Assembly: GCA_022360875.1 (NCBI GenBank)
Contig: JAKSBZ010000254.1
Location: forward strand, 1-49,582
Reading direction: 5' to 3'
DNA: 49,582 bases
Source of the DNA: Cytophagales bacterium
GTDB taxonomy: Bacteria > Bacteroidota > Bacteroidia > Cytophagales > Cyclobacteriaceae
Shown: positions 9,283-18,664 of the stretch, piece by piece
How the letters are laid out: every line of letters starts with the position of its first letter
How positions within the stretch are numbered: position 1 is the stretch's first letter
Translations under genes and position numbers: made by a program
Notes under the pieces: model-generated
Database searches by the model: none
What the model was told of the DNA's origin: nothing
Seen by the model: the letters and a program-made list of their open reading frames with translations, nothing else

Positions 9283-10611
9283 TTAATTTAAATAAATAAA
9301 ATTATATTTGGAGGAAATTGCTTTATCCAGCTGAAAAACATATAAAACAGTTTGGAAAAGCCCTCTTCCTAGCAGAAAGAGCACAAAGGCCATCCAGAGC
9401 CCATGGTTAGACAGAGATGCCGTGAAGCCATAGTAAACTGGAAAGAAAATTATAAACGCAGCCAGAAGCATGCTGATGAGCATTTGCCTCGAGGCTGTCA
9501 TCCCGATGAATATTCCGTCCCACAGATATGAAGCGAAACTCAGCAACGGCAGAGCTGCCAGCCAGGGAACATATGGCCGTGCATTGTCGATAACCGATTG
9601 GTTAGTGGTGAGTACGAGAAGAATTTGCTCGGGAACGAGAGCATAAACAGCAGAAAAAACTACAGCCAGAAAAAATCCCCATGCAAAGAGTGAACGAATT
9701 AGCCGTCTGTGTTCTTTTTGGTTTCGGGCTCCGTAGGATTTCCCGATCAATGCTTCACCGGCGAAAGCAAAGCCGTCCATAAGGTAGGAAAACAATATGC
9801 TGAACTGCATCAGCAGCGTATTTACAGCGAGAGTCATGTCTCCCTGGGCGGCGGATTTTGCCGTGAAAAAGTTGATCACCAGCAGCAGGCAGATTGTCCG
9901 CAGTAATATATCGCGGTTGACAAGCAGCAAGCGCTTGAGCTGCGCTACTCGAAAGATATCTTTCCAGACAATTTTCTTCAGATACGCTGCATATTTTCTT
10001 TTTAAAAAATACAATGCCATGAACAAACCACCGTATTGCGCCAGTAAACTCCCCCAGGCGGCTCCGTCCACATGCATTTTGAATACTTGAATGAAAAGAA
10101 AGCTAAACCCGATATTCAGAATGTTGGTGACCAGAGACAGCCAAAGCGGGTACCGTGCATTTTGCAGCCCCAGAAACCAGCCGGAAAAAACATAGAGCAT
10201 CAGCGTGGCAGGCGCGGCAAATATGCGGATTCGAAAATACTCGGCAGCCAGCGCCTCGGTTTCGGCACTGCCTTCCAGCAACTCAAAAGCAAACCACTCA
10301 ATCGGGCGCTGGCAGACAAGAACTAAAAGACTGCCGGCCGCCGCCAAAAAAAGCGACTGCAGCAAAATAGACTGAATTCCCTTATGGTTTTTTTCTCCGT
10401 ACTGCTGCGCGGCAAAGCCCGTCGTTCCCATTCTGAGAAAGCCAAAGCCCCAGTAGATGAAATTAAATATAAGCGTTCCCAAAGCAATGGCGCCTAAATA
10501 TTTCTCGGATTCCAATCTGCCGAGAAGCGCCAGATCCACCATTCCCAGCAGCGGTACGGTAAGATTGCTAATGATGTTTGGGACGGCCAATGCCAAAATT
10601 CTGTTTTTCAT
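9283..10611 (-). CDS. MATE-family transporter, DinF-like subgroup
   Basis: 442 residues with about twelve membrane helices. The N-terminus (MKNRILALAVPNIISNLTVPLLGMVDLALLGRL) and GFLRMGTTGFAAQQYGEKN are characteristic of the DinF branch of MATE transporters, and GFAFAGEALIGKSYGA marks the second half. It is an inner-membrane, cation-coupled exporter. The substrate cannot be read from the sequence; DinF-like proteins elsewhere are linked to oxidative-stress and drug resistance. It may be co-transcribed with the next MATE gene, separated by 122 bases. It diverges from the M1 aminopeptidase gene with 114 bases between their starts. Confidence 0.92.
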   Translation of the reverse strand: MKNRILALAVPNIISNLTVPLLGMVDLALLGRLESEKYLGAIALGTLIFNFIYWGFGFLRMGTTGFAAQQYGEKNHKGIQSILLQSLFLAAAGSLLVLVCQRPIEWFAFELLEGSAETEALAAEYFRIRIFAAPATLMLYVFSGWFLGLQNARYPLWLSLVTNILNIGFSFLFIQVFKMHVDGAAWGSLLAQYGGLFMALYFLKRKYAAYLKKIVWKDIFRVAQLKRLLLVNRDILLRTICLLLVINFFTAKSAAQGDMTLAVNTLLMQFSILFSYLMDGFAFAGEALIGKSYGARNQKEHRRLIRSLFAWGFFLAVVFSAVYALVPEQILLVLTTNQSVIDNARPYVPWLAALPLLSFASYLWDGIFIGMTASRQMLISMLLAAFIIFFPVYYGFTASLSNHGLWMAFVLFLLGRGLFQTVLYVFQLDKAISSKYNFIYLN

Positions 10612-10725
10612 GCTATAATGTCTTCTATTTGCCTACACGCGACTTGCTAGTTAGGAAGATTTTTTAAACAGGCTGAATAAAATATCTAAAAATATTCTCT
10701 TACATTTATAAGTAAAAGATTCAAA

Positions 10726-13302
10726 ATGCCCCTCCCAATGAAAAAAACTATTGTTTTCCTATTTTTTATTATTTTTCAATGTCTTTGTTTGAAGTTTGTT
10801 CCCTTGCAGGGATCTTCAGTCGGTCATGTGACTCTCGAGCCGGGAGTAACCCAGGAGCTTGCCCGGATGAGAAAAGAAAGCTTTAACAGTCTTCGCTACA
10901 AGCTGTCATTTAACATTCCCGAATCCTCAGACAGCCTGATAACCGGTGAGAATACAATTTATTTCAACGCTAAAAATGCTGCCGATCTTGTGCTCGATTT
11001 CCGCGGCAGAAAAGTGCTTCAAGTGAGCAAAAAAGGCAAGTTAATCCCTTATATGTTTGAAAAAGGGCACATAGTCGTCAGTAAGGAGCATATAGAGCCT
11101 GGCGAAGGTGAAGTGACTGTGCGATTTGCCGCCGATGATATGGCTCTCAACCGCCGCAAAGATTATATGTATACCCTTTTTGTTCCCGACAAAGCCTCCA
11201 CAGCGTTCCCGTGCTTCGATCAGCCGGACATAAAGGCTTCATATTCGCTGTCTCTTGTGCTGCCTAAGGACTGGGATGCCATGGCCAACGGAGAAAACGT
11301 AAAAATCAGCCACGCAGGCAAAGACGGCCGCAGAAGATTTACTTTCGCACCTACCAAGGCAATCAGCAGTTATCTATTTGCTTTTACCGCCGGAAAATTC
11401 CAGAAAGAGAGCCGAACGGTAGAAGGATATGAGATGACTTTTTTTTACAAAGAAACGGATTCGCTCAAGCTTGAAAACAATGTGACTCTGTTGTTCGAAG
11501 AAATGGCCCATGCGCTGAACTGGATGGAAGAATACACAGGCATCGCCTACCCTTTCCAAAAGTTCGATTTCGTCGCTTTGCCTTCTTTTCAGTTTGGCGG
11601 AATGGAGCATCCGGGTGTTACGTACTTCAATGAGCGCCGCTTTTTCCTTGATTCGCAGGCGACCAAGTCCAAAATTGTTTACCGTTCCAAACTTATCGCC
11701 CATGAAGTGGCTCATATGTGGTTTGGAAATCTGGTAACCATGAAGTGGTTCAACGAAGTGTGGCTTAAAGAAGTGTTCGCCAATTTTATTGCTGACAAAG
11801 TAGTCAATCCCCGTTTTCAGGATATTGACCATCAGCTGAAATTCGTCTGCTCGCATTTTCCTTCCGCTTATTCGGTTGATCGCACGCTGGGAACCCATCC
11901 TGTGCAACAGCGGCTGGGCAATTTGCTTAACGCCGGGTCAATCTACGGGAAAATTATTTACCACAAGGCGCCTGTCGCTATGCTAAAGCTCGAAAATGCA
12001 ATCGGAAAAACAGCCATGCGCAACGGTCTTAAAGAATACCTGCGAACCTATTCCGGAAGCAACGCTGATTGGAGCGAGCTTATTAGCATTTTAGACAAAC
12101 AGACGGATGTGGATGTATTTGCCTGGAGCAAGGCATGGATTGAAACGGAAGGCATGCCTCGGTACAAGATTTCGCAAACCGACAGCGCGTTGTATATCGG
12201 ACAAACCAACTTGTCCAAACAGTGGCCCCAAGATTTACATTTCTGCGTTCAAAGAGATCAGGTAAAGCCATATGTTGTAGAAGATGTTCATAGGAATATG
12301 AAAATATCAGGCATACAGCTTTCCGATTGTCAGTTTGTGCTGCCCAACAGTTCGGGACTGGAATACGGCTATTTTGAACTGCCGGATGCGAGCTATGAGT
12401 TTTTTATTAAAAAATTAAGAGTACTGAAAAGCCCGCGGCAGCGCATGGCCGCCTGGATGAATTTGTACGAAGCAGTTGCGAACGGTAAAATAAGCGCTGA
12501 CAGTTTCTTGGAAGCCTTAAAGCAGAACCTTTATGCAGAAAACGAAGCTTTGATTATTGATGATGTTCTAAAAAAAGCCCAACAGCTTTACTGGAATTTT
12601 CTTCCGGACCAGCGCCGACTGGCTATACAGCAATCATTTGCAAACTGGATATGGAAGCAAATCGAGTTTGAATCGGACCCTGGTATAAAAAGCAGCTATT
12701 TCGACTTCTGGACAGCTATTGTTTCCGATTCTGAAAATCTTGAAAAAGCTTACCACCTATGGAGGGGCGAGACACAAATTTTCGGGAAAAAGCTTTCAGA
12801 CAGCGATAAAACGTCGCTTTTTCAATCGCTGCTTATTAACAGCCGGCTTGATACCTCTTCCTATTCTGCGCATTTCAAATACATTAAAAATGAGCGGTTA
12901 ATTCAAAAAATGAACTATTTAAAGCCTGTTTTCAGCGCCGACAAACAGGACAGATTGATTTTTTTCCAACAGCTTGAAAGCTTCAAAAACAGAAAAAATC
13001 CGGTTTGGACTATTGAAGCGCTGCGCTGGCTTAACCATCCGATTCGGCGAAGCGAGTCACTCGCTTATATTCGCCCAGGCCTTGACTGGCTTTTGGATAT
13101 ACAGAAAACCCATGATATCTTCTTCCCAACCAAGTGGCTTCATGCGCTGCTCGGACAGCACAATGCTGCAGAGGCAAAGCAGGTCGTACAACAGTTTTTG
13201 AACACACACCCAAACTACCCTCAGCACTTGCGGCTTAAAATTCTTCAGGCCGCCGATCCTCTTTATCGAAGCGCTGAACATGCAAAAAAGAACGGTTTCT
13301 AA
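10726..13302 (+). CDS. M1-family zinc aminopeptidase, exported
   Basis: 858 residues; Met5 (10738) is an equally good start and gives a cleaner signal peptide (KKTIVFLFFIIFQCLCL). The N-terminal beta domain precedes the catalytic domain. The exopeptidase motif appears as GGMEH and the zinc site as HEVAHMWFG at residues 326-330, with the third ligand Glu about 20 residues later in NEVWLKEVFANF. In typical members this last stretch reads NEGFA; here Val replaces the Gly, but the Glu ligand is kept. The helical C-terminal half is long, as in APN/ERAP-like proteins. It releases N-terminal amino acids from peptides in the periplasm or at the cell surface. It is monocistronic, with a strong terminator downstream. 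Confidence 0.93.
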   Translation: MPLPMKKTIVFLFFIIFQCLCLKFVPLQGSSVGHVTLEPGVTQELARMRKESFNSLRYKLSFNIPESSDSLITGENTIYFNAKNAADLVLDFRGRKVLQVSKKGKLIPYMFEKGHIVVSKEHIEPGEGEVTVRFAADDMALNRRKDYMYTLFVPDKASTAFPCFDQPDIKASYSLSLVLPKDWDAMANGENVKISHAGKDGRRRFTFAPTKAISSYLFAFTAGKFQKESRTVEGYEMTFFYKETDSLKLENNVTLLFEEMAHALNWMEEYTGIAYPFQKFDFVALPSFQFGGMEHPGVTYFNERRFFLDSQATKSKIVYRSKLIAHEVAHMWFGNLVTMKWFNEVWLKEVFANFIADKVVNPRFQDIDHQLKFVCSHFPSAYSVDRTLGTHPVQQRLGNLLNAGSIYGKIIYHKAPVAMLKLENAIGKTAMRNGLKEYLRTYSGSNADWSELISILDKQTDVDVFAWSKAWIETEGMPRYKISQTDSALYIGQTNLSKQWPQDLHFCVQRDQVKPYVVEDVHRNMKISGIQLSDCQFVLPNSSGLEYGYFELPDASYEFFIKKLRVLKSPRQRMAAWMNLYEAVANGKISADSFLEALKQNLYAENEALIIDDVLKKAQQLYWNFLPDQRRLAIQQSFANWIWKQIEFESDPGIKSSYFDFWTAIVSDSENLEKAYHLWRGETQIFGKKLSDSDKTSLFQSLLINSRLDTSSYSAHFKYIKNERLIQKMNYLKPVFSADKQDRLIFFQQLESFKNRKNPVWTIEALRWLNHPIRRSESLAYIRPGLDWLLDIQKTHDIFFPTKWLHALLGQHNAAEAKQVVQQFLNTHPNYPQHLRLKILQAADPLYRSAEHAKKNGF

Positions 13303-13321
13303 AGCAAAGCGAAGTCTTTAT

Positions 13322-13364
13322 AAAAAGAGAAAGCTGTCAGCATCGCGACAGCTTTCTCTTTTTT
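13322..13364. terminator. Intrinsic terminator after the M1 peptidase gene
   Basis: A 17-bp near-perfect stem (13322-13338 with 13347-13363) with an 8-base loop, flanked by A and T runs. It can serve both the plus-strand peptidase and the minus-strand VOC gene. Confidence 0.85.
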
Positions 13365-13389
13365 AAAGCATCAGCCAATAGTTAGTAAA

Positions 13390-13839
13390 TCAATTTTCAG
13401 TCTCTTTAAGAGCCATTTCATAACTGATCATCCAGTTAATGCCGTACTGGTCCACACATCTTCCGAAATATGAATTCCAGAAGGTTTCGGACATCGGCAT
13501 GATTACTTTGCCGCCGCTGGCCGCCAGGGCATTAAGCTTTTTGTCGGCATCTTCCCGGCTTGTAGTATTTATCGACAGCGAGAAATTATTTCCCGATTTA
13601 AAGTTTTTATCGAAAGCCTGAGAAGTATCGCTTCCAAATAGCATGGTTTTGTCATTAATTGACAAGGTGACGTGCATAATTTTATCCTTTTCTTCTTCGC
13701 TTACGCTAAAGCCGGTATCCGGAGGCATATCACTGAAGCGCGAGAAAAAAGTGAACTCTCCGCCGAAAACAGATTGGTAAAACTTAAAGGCCTCTTCACA
13801 ATTTCCGTCAAAAGTCAGGTAGGAATTTAATGTCAGCAT
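13390..13839 (-). CDS. VOC (glyoxalase/PhnB-like) protein
   Basis: 149 residues covering the PhnB-type VOC fold: start LNSYLTFDGNCEEAFKFYQSVFGG, middle VTLSINDKTMLFGSD, and closing FGRCVDQYGINWMISYE. These are the signatures of the PhnB/3-demethylubiquinone-methyltransferase-like subgroup, made of two beta-alpha-beta-beta-beta repeats that often bind a metal. No specific reaction can be assigned; members include metal-dependent isomerases, resistance proteins and non-enzymatic binders. It ends tail-to-tail with the M1 peptidase gene and is 144 bases from the next gene on its own strand. Confidence 0.88.
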   Translation of the reverse strand: MLTLNSYLTFDGNCEEAFKFYQSVFGGEFTFFSRFSDMPPDTGFSVSEEEKDKIMHVTLSINDKTMLFGSDTSQAFDKNFKSGNNFSLSINTTSREDADKKLNALAASGGKVIMPMSETFWNSYFGRCVDQYGINWMISYEMALKETEN

Positions 13840-13983
13840 TTGTCTGTAGTTTTAATTGTTAATCACTTAGTTAGCATAAATAATATACAGATTAAAAAAG
13901 AAAAACCTCACCGTAAAGTGAAGTTTTTTATTTTTTTAATTCAAATACTGTTTTTCTGGAAAGTGAAAAAAATCCAAGCACTG

Positions 13984-14295
13984 CTATGTATTGACTTCAC
14001 CTATTCTGTCCTCAATGGCTTTCACTTTTCGCGACATCAATTCTAATTCATTTTTTTTGTAATCCATGTTCATAACGCAGTATACGCGATCAGAAACCGG
14101 ATCCAAGATATCATAGGCTTTTTCCACCACTTGCAGTACTTCGCTTACCGTTGGCGCTTCGATGATTGTACCCATTGACGTAAGCTGATACTCCATACCG
14201 CTGCTTTTAATGTACTCAATCACCTTGCTGACATATTCTCCGATATGCGCCCCTTTGTCCACCGGAAAGATGGAAAAGTTCATTATTGCACCCAT
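13984..14295 (-). CDS. UPF0045 / MTH1187-family thiamine-binding protein
   Basis: 103 residues forming one ferredoxin-like domain: NFSIFPVDKGAHIGEYVSKVIEYIKSSG, then the conserved YQLTSMGTIIEAP and EVLQVVEKAYD. Small proteins of this family bind thiamine or its precursor hydroxymethylpyrimidine and assemble as oligomers. Met5 at 14283 is an alternative start. It ends 46 bases upstream of nothing on its strand other than AT-rich sequence, and lies just upstream (45 bases) of where the response-regulator gene ends, so read-through from the signalling cluster into it is possible. Confidence 0.85.
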   Translation of the reverse strand: MGAIMNFSIFPVDKGAHIGEYVSKVIEYIKSSGMEYQLTSMGTIIEAPTVSEVLQVVEKAYDILDPVSDRVYCVMNMDYKKNELELMSRKVKAIEDRIGEVNT

Positions 14296-14340
14296 AGCGC
14301 TGCTAACATTAAGTTTTTTAAAAGGCTTTTTGAAAAATGA

Positions 14341-15411
14341 TTAATAAAATCCGTTCATGATTGCCCGCAGTCTTCCGGAATCAGATATCACTATACTGCG
14401 TCCTTTAAGCTCAATCAGGCCTTCCTCCTTAAAGTCCGCGATAGTCCGAATAACACTTTCGGTGGAGGTTCCCACGATGTTGGCCAAATCTTCCCGTGTA
14501 ATGGTCATTGTAAAAACAGATTCCGATTCTTTTTTGTACCGGTTTTCCAAAAGCAACAAGGCTTCGGCCACGCGCTGTCTCACCGAATTGTAGGCCAGAT
14601 TCAGCAAGCGCTCCTCATTGTCCTTTAGGTTGTTTGCCAGGATGTTGATAAACTTTCGGGACACATCCGAACTGGAATAAATCAGCTCGAAGAATTCGTC
14701 TTTGGGGATGAAACAGATTTCGGAATCTTCAAGCGTAGTCGCCGTTTCGGTGTACGAAGTGTCCTTCAGCAACGCCATATACCCGATGTAGTCGCCCTCT
14801 TTGTAAAGGCCGGTTATATATTCTTTGGCGTCTTCATTGGTTTTGTATGTTTTTACTTTTCCTTTCTGAATTAAAAAAAGACCGTTAGGCATGGTGTCTT
14901 CCAGATACACAATGTCTTTTTTTCTGTATTTTTTGCCTTTTCTATTTTGAGAGAGGCTCATCAAACCGTTGTCCTGATTTTTGGCCTGTGATATAAAGTC
15001 ATTGAGTCCTTCAATATTTTGCTTAAAGCTCTTGTGGATTATCTCGTTTTTATTCAGCCGAGTTTCAATGGCATTTAGCAATTCCATGTCGTCAAATGGC
15101 TTTGTCAGATAATCATCCGCCCCCATATCCATTCCCTTCCGCATGTCTCCCCGATCGGCTTTGGCCGTAAGAAAAATAAACGGAATGGAAGAAGTCTCTA
15201 CTGATTTTCTGAGCATATACAGCACTCCGTAGCCGTCCAGCACAGGCATCATGATGTCACAAATAATCAAGTCAGGCAAAAGACTCTGCGCCTTTTCTAC
15301 CCCTTCTCTTCCATTGACAGCCGTGAACACTTCGTAATCAGCCAATTCCAGAATTTCGGCTGTGTTTTCACGCATGTCTTGGTTATCTTCTATTAATAAA
15401 ATTCGCTTCAT
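14341..15411 (-). CDS. Response regulator: REC, cyclic-nucleotide-binding-like and Crp/FNR HTH domains
   Basis: I place the start at 15411 (MKRILLIEDNQDM), giving 356 residues; an in-frame ATG at 15432 adds seven residues before the REC domain. The receiver domain (1-120) has the acidic pair ED, phospho-acceptor Asp52 in CDIMMPVLDG, and LTAKADR and YLTKPF motifs. Residues about 155-270 form a cNMP-binding-like beta-barrel (GLFLIQKGKVKTYK, GDYIGYMALL). The C-terminus is a winged helix of Crp/FNR type (TREDLANIVGTSTESVIRTI). It is therefore a DNA-binding regulator controlled by phosphorylation and perhaps by a ligand. It is the last gene of a cluster with two histidine kinases, its likely phosphate donors. 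Confidence 0.93.
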   Translation of the reverse strand: MKRILLIEDNQDMRENTAEILELADYEVFTAVNGREGVEKAQSLLPDLIICDIMMPVLDGYGVLYMLRKSVETSSIPFIFLTAKADRGDMRKGMDMGADDYLTKPFDDMELLNAIETRLNKNEIIHKSFKQNIEGLNDFISQAKNQDNGLMSLSQNRKGKKYRKKDIVYLEDTMPNGLFLIQKGKVKTYKTNEDAKEYITGLYKEGDYIGYMALLKDTSYTETATTLEDSEICFIPKDEFFELIYSSSDVSRKFINILANNLKDNEERLLNLAYNSVRQRVAEALLLLENRYKKESESVFTMTITREDLANIVGTSTESVIRTIADFKEEGLIELKGRSIVISDSGRLRAIMNGFY

Positions 15412-15488
15412 CTGAATTAATTTTCCTTTCAATACAACTTACTAAACCTGCTGGATACCAGCAGTATACCACCGGCTTCGAAAGTTTA

Positions 15489-17099
15489 TTATTTCTTAAA
15501 ATTCGGAAAGCAGAGCGAGAAAGTCGTTCCCTGGTTCACCTCCGACGCAAATTTAATGCTTCCTCCCATTAGACCTACGTATTTCTTCACGATGTTCAGC
15601 CCAAGGCCGGTTCCTTCGATATTCGTAGCGTTCTCGGCTCGGAAAAAACGCTTAAACATATGGTCTTTATCTTCCTTGGGAATACCGATTCCCCAATCCT
15701 GAATTTCTATATGGATATTATCTCCAACGGAAGTTCTGAACTCGATCGGCTGTCCAGCATCTGAGTATTTGCTCGCGTTAGTCAACAGATTAAAGATAAT
15801 ATTTTTATACATTAATGGATCAAGAAACACCTTACTTTCTTTCGTTTGATGCTCAAAGTGAATTTCCTGTCCCGTTTTCACGATAGCCTGCATCTCTTCT
15901 CTGAGCTCATCGGAATAGGTTTTTATATCAAAATTCTCCGGCTTGTACGGCATTTTCCCTTCTTCCAGCTTACTGATGGACAGAAAGTCGTTCAGTATGT
16001 TGGTAAGGTTGAATACATTGGACTTAATGCGGTTGACATGTTTCATTCGCTTGGGCTGAGCATCGGTTCTATCGTACCGGCTGATCAGCGATGCCGATGA
16101 GAGAATGCTAGAAAGCGGCGTGCGGAATTCGTGTGAAGCCGTGGAAACAAAACGGGATTTTAGCTCATTGAGCTGTTTTTCCTTTTTCAGCATCTTCCGC
16201 GTTTCCTCCTCAACGGCTTTTTGCTCAGAAATATCCTGGGCCACCAAAAGTATCTGTTTTACAAAACCGAACGAATTGAACAGCGGAACGGAATCCACGC
16301 CGTATACGCCTCGCCTGCTTCGGAATTCAAAAGACAGACTGTTGCCCAGCATTACTTCTGTCAGTTTTTTCTCCAGAAACAGCGCCTCTTTATTGTCAAA
16401 TCGTGTAGGCAGCGGCTTATTGAGAAAGTCTTCCTGCTTGAGTTTTTGTTTTTCAAGTTCTTTGCCGTCGACAAAGATTACCCGCATTTCAAGGTCCAGC
16501 ACCAGAATAAGCCCGTTCGGAAAGTTGTGGGCAATGGCTTTATACAGTCGCTGGCTTTGTCTTAACGCCTTTTCGGCAGTCCGGCGCTCCTCGATCTGGT
16601 TTTGGAGGTTGTCGTTGATTTGCTTGAGCTTTTTGAACGCATTGGCCAGCTCTCTGGTGCGGACGTACACGCGCTCTTCCAGCTCTTCGTTCAGTTTATG
16701 TATTTTCTGAATGTGGGCATTCTGACGAATGCTGTAGCGGATCGACCGGTCGATAAGGTATTCGTTAAGCGCACCTTTGTAAATGTAGTCCGCAGCGCCA
16801 ATCTGGAAAGCCTGGTCGTCGATGCTGGAGTCGATTTGTCCGGTAAGCAAGATCAATGGCTTTTTGCATCCTCTGGCCGTTGCGTCCTTTATCAGTTCTA
16901 TTCCGTTTTTGCTCCCGAGCCGATAATCAATTAAATAGACATCGTGCTTGTTTTTTTCACAATCTTCAACTCCCTCTTCGAATGTGCTTACCCAATCCAG
17001 CCGGTAGTTGCGGTTGGAGATATTCTCAAGAATATCACTGGTTATCACAAAATCATCTTCATCGTCATCTATGAGCAAGATGCTAATTTCTCTGTTCAT
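15489..17099 (-). CDS. Hybrid histidine kinase: REC, coiled coil, PAS, HisKA, HATPase
   Basis: 536 residues, soluble. An N-terminal receiver (1-125, presumed phospho-acceptor Asp58 in YLIDYR) is followed by a long coiled coil (about 130-185), a PAS domain (185-295), then HisKA with SHEFRTPLSS (His323) and a HATPase domain with NLLTNASKYS, DWGIGIP and GTGLGL. The receiver placed ahead of the kinase core suggests that it accepts phosphate from another kinase or acts as an input domain. It starts 10 bases downstream of the neighbouring kinase gene and ends 77 bases before the Crp-type regulator, so the three probably form one operon and one pathway. Confidence 0.93.
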   Translation of the reverse strand: MNREISILLIDDDEDDFVITSDILENISNRNYRLDWVSTFEEGVEDCEKNKHDVYLIDYRLGSKNGIELIKDATARGCKKPLILLTGQIDSSIDDQAFQIGAADYIYKGALNEYLIDRSIRYSIRQNAHIQKIHKLNEELEERVYVRTRELANAFKKLKQINDNLQNQIEERRTAEKALRQSQRLYKAIAHNFPNGLILVLDLEMRVIFVDGKELEKQKLKQEDFLNKPLPTRFDNKEALFLEKKLTEVMLGNSLSFEFRSRRGVYGVDSVPLFNSFGFVKQILLVAQDISEQKAVEEETRKMLKKEKQLNELKSRFVSTASHEFRTPLSSILSSASLISRYDRTDAQPKRMKHVNRIKSNVFNLTNILNDFLSISKLEEGKMPYKPENFDIKTYSDELREEMQAIVKTGQEIHFEHQTKESKVFLDPLMYKNIIFNLLTNASKYSDAGQPIEFRTSVGDNIHIEIQDWGIGIPKEDKDHMFKRFFRAENATNIEGTGLGLNIVKKYVGLMGGSIKFASEVNQGTTFSLCFPNFKK

Positions 17100-17109
17100 A
17101 CTTTAGGCC

Positions 17110-18555
17110 TTAAGCTTCAATTTGTTTTATCGGAAGCTGCACAAAGAACGTTGTTCCGTGCCCTTTCTTGCTTTCGGCAAAAATTTTTCCGTCGTGAAAA
17201 TTCACAATTTTTCTGCAGATTGCCAGGCCCACTCCCGAACCTTCGAATTTGCTGCCTTCCAGCCGCTGAAACAGCTGAAATATTCTTTCGGAGTTTTCCT
17301 GGTCAAATCCTATCCCGTTGTCACGGAACCGAATAGTTGTAAAACCGCTGACCTGATCCGTTATCGAGTCCATCCGCACTTCAGCTTTCTGTCCTTCGGG
17401 CTGGTATTTTACCGCGTTTATTATCAGATTCTGGATGAGCTGGCGCAGCAAGGAGGCCTCGCCCTCAACAAAAGGAAGATCTCCCAGCTCAACATCTGCT
17501 CCTTTCCTCGCGATGTATTCACCGACATCCTCCAGCACCTGCTTGGTAAGATCCGCCAGATTCACCACTTGAAAATGTAGATTTCTGGGCTTCAGCCGGG
17601 TAAATTTCAAAAGCGACTCGATCATTTTTTTCATTCTGTCGGTCGAGTGCAGCATGCGCTGCAAATAATCCATCCCTTTGGGCGACAGCTCGTCTTTGCA
17701 GTTTTTCTGCATCCGCTCGCCAAAGGCACGCACCTTGCGCAAAGGCTCCTGCAGGTCATGTGAGGCGATGTATGCAAATTCCTCAATTTCCTCCGTCGTG
17801 TTTTTGTACGCCGTCTTAAAGTGCTTTATCCGATTCTCGTTTTCTTTTTTATCGCTCACATCCGAAAACACCAGAATCCATTTGTTTTTCTTTTCGCAGT
17901 ATTCTATTCGAGAAAACTTAAGGCGAAGCGGGACACCGGCCTCATTTTTTTTGATTCCGGTAATGTCTGCAGACTCTTTAAAGCTTCCCTTATGGGATTT
18001 TGTCTGTGCTTTTTTCTGAAATTCAGGAATCAGCAGGCGAACATGTTGTTCTATAAGTTCGCTGGGCTTGTATGCAAAAATATCACAGCAGGCTTCGTTT
18101 GTGCGGACTATTCTGAAGGCTTCGTCAAGAATCAGCACGCCTTCTTCCGAAAGCTCCAGAAGGCTTTTGTTTATTGCCAGACTCCGTTCGGCCGCCTGGT
18201 TGATTTTCCCCTGCTCGCTTACATCTTCGATCTGAAGAAGCAGCCTCTGCCCGATTTCATGAGCGGTGGCCTGCAGCTGGTTTTGAGTTACGCTATTCAG
18301 TAAACAATTTTTTGGTTTCCCGTCCAGCTGGAGCAGCTGGACGGCTTGCATGAAACTGCGCTGCGAATCAGGAGGTAAATAATCCAAAAATAAAGTATCT
18401 TTAGTCAAAAAAGGGAAGAGCGCTTCTGAATTAGCTGAGCAGCTTTTCACTCGAAATTCTTGGTCTATCACCAGGATGCACTCCCGGGCTTCTTCTAAGA
18501 AGACAGTCTGCCAATACGGAGCTAGGTCCTGAATTAAAGCTTCACTTAGATTCAT
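17110..18555 (-). CDS. PAS-containing soluble histidine kinase
   Basis: 481 residues with no membrane segments. There are two PAS-like domains (about 15-115 and 130-245; the second has VLILDEAFRIVRTNEACCDIF). HisKA follows, with SHDLQEPLRKVRAFGERM (His266), a signature also found in phytochrome-type kinases. The HATPase domain shows NLIINAVKYQ, DNGIGFD and GVGLAIC. It is the first gene of the three-gene signalling cluster and presumably senses a cytoplasmic signal through its PAS domains. No cofactor-binding residue can be named from the sequence. Confidence 0.92.
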   Translation of the reverse strand: MNLSEALIQDLAPYWQTVFLEEARECILVIDQEFRVKSCSANSEALFPFLTKDTLFLDYLPPDSQRSFMQAVQLLQLDGKPKNCLLNSVTQNQLQATAHEIGQRLLLQIEDVSEQGKINQAAERSLAINKSLLELSEEGVLILDEAFRIVRTNEACCDIFAYKPSELIEQHVRLLIPEFQKKAQTKSHKGSFKESADITGIKKNEAGVPLRLKFSRIEYCEKKNKWILVFSDVSDKKENENRIKHFKTAYKNTTEEIEEFAYIASHDLQEPLRKVRAFGERMQKNCKDELSPKGMDYLQRMLHSTDRMKKMIESLLKFTRLKPRNLHFQVVNLADLTKQVLEDVGEYIARKGADVELGDLPFVEGEASLLRQLIQNLIINAVKYQPEGQKAEVRMDSITDQVSGFTTIRFRDNGIGFDQENSERIFQLFQRLEGSKFEGSGVGLAICRKIVNFHDGKIFAESKKGHGTTFFVQLPIKQIEA

Positions 18556-18664
18556 GGATTGTCAATTGTACATACGAAGTAAGATGCGTTTTTTTTAATT
18601 AGCGAACAATCACTCCTATGACTTTTGAAAAAATTAGGCAAAAAAATTCAAACGAACATCCGAA

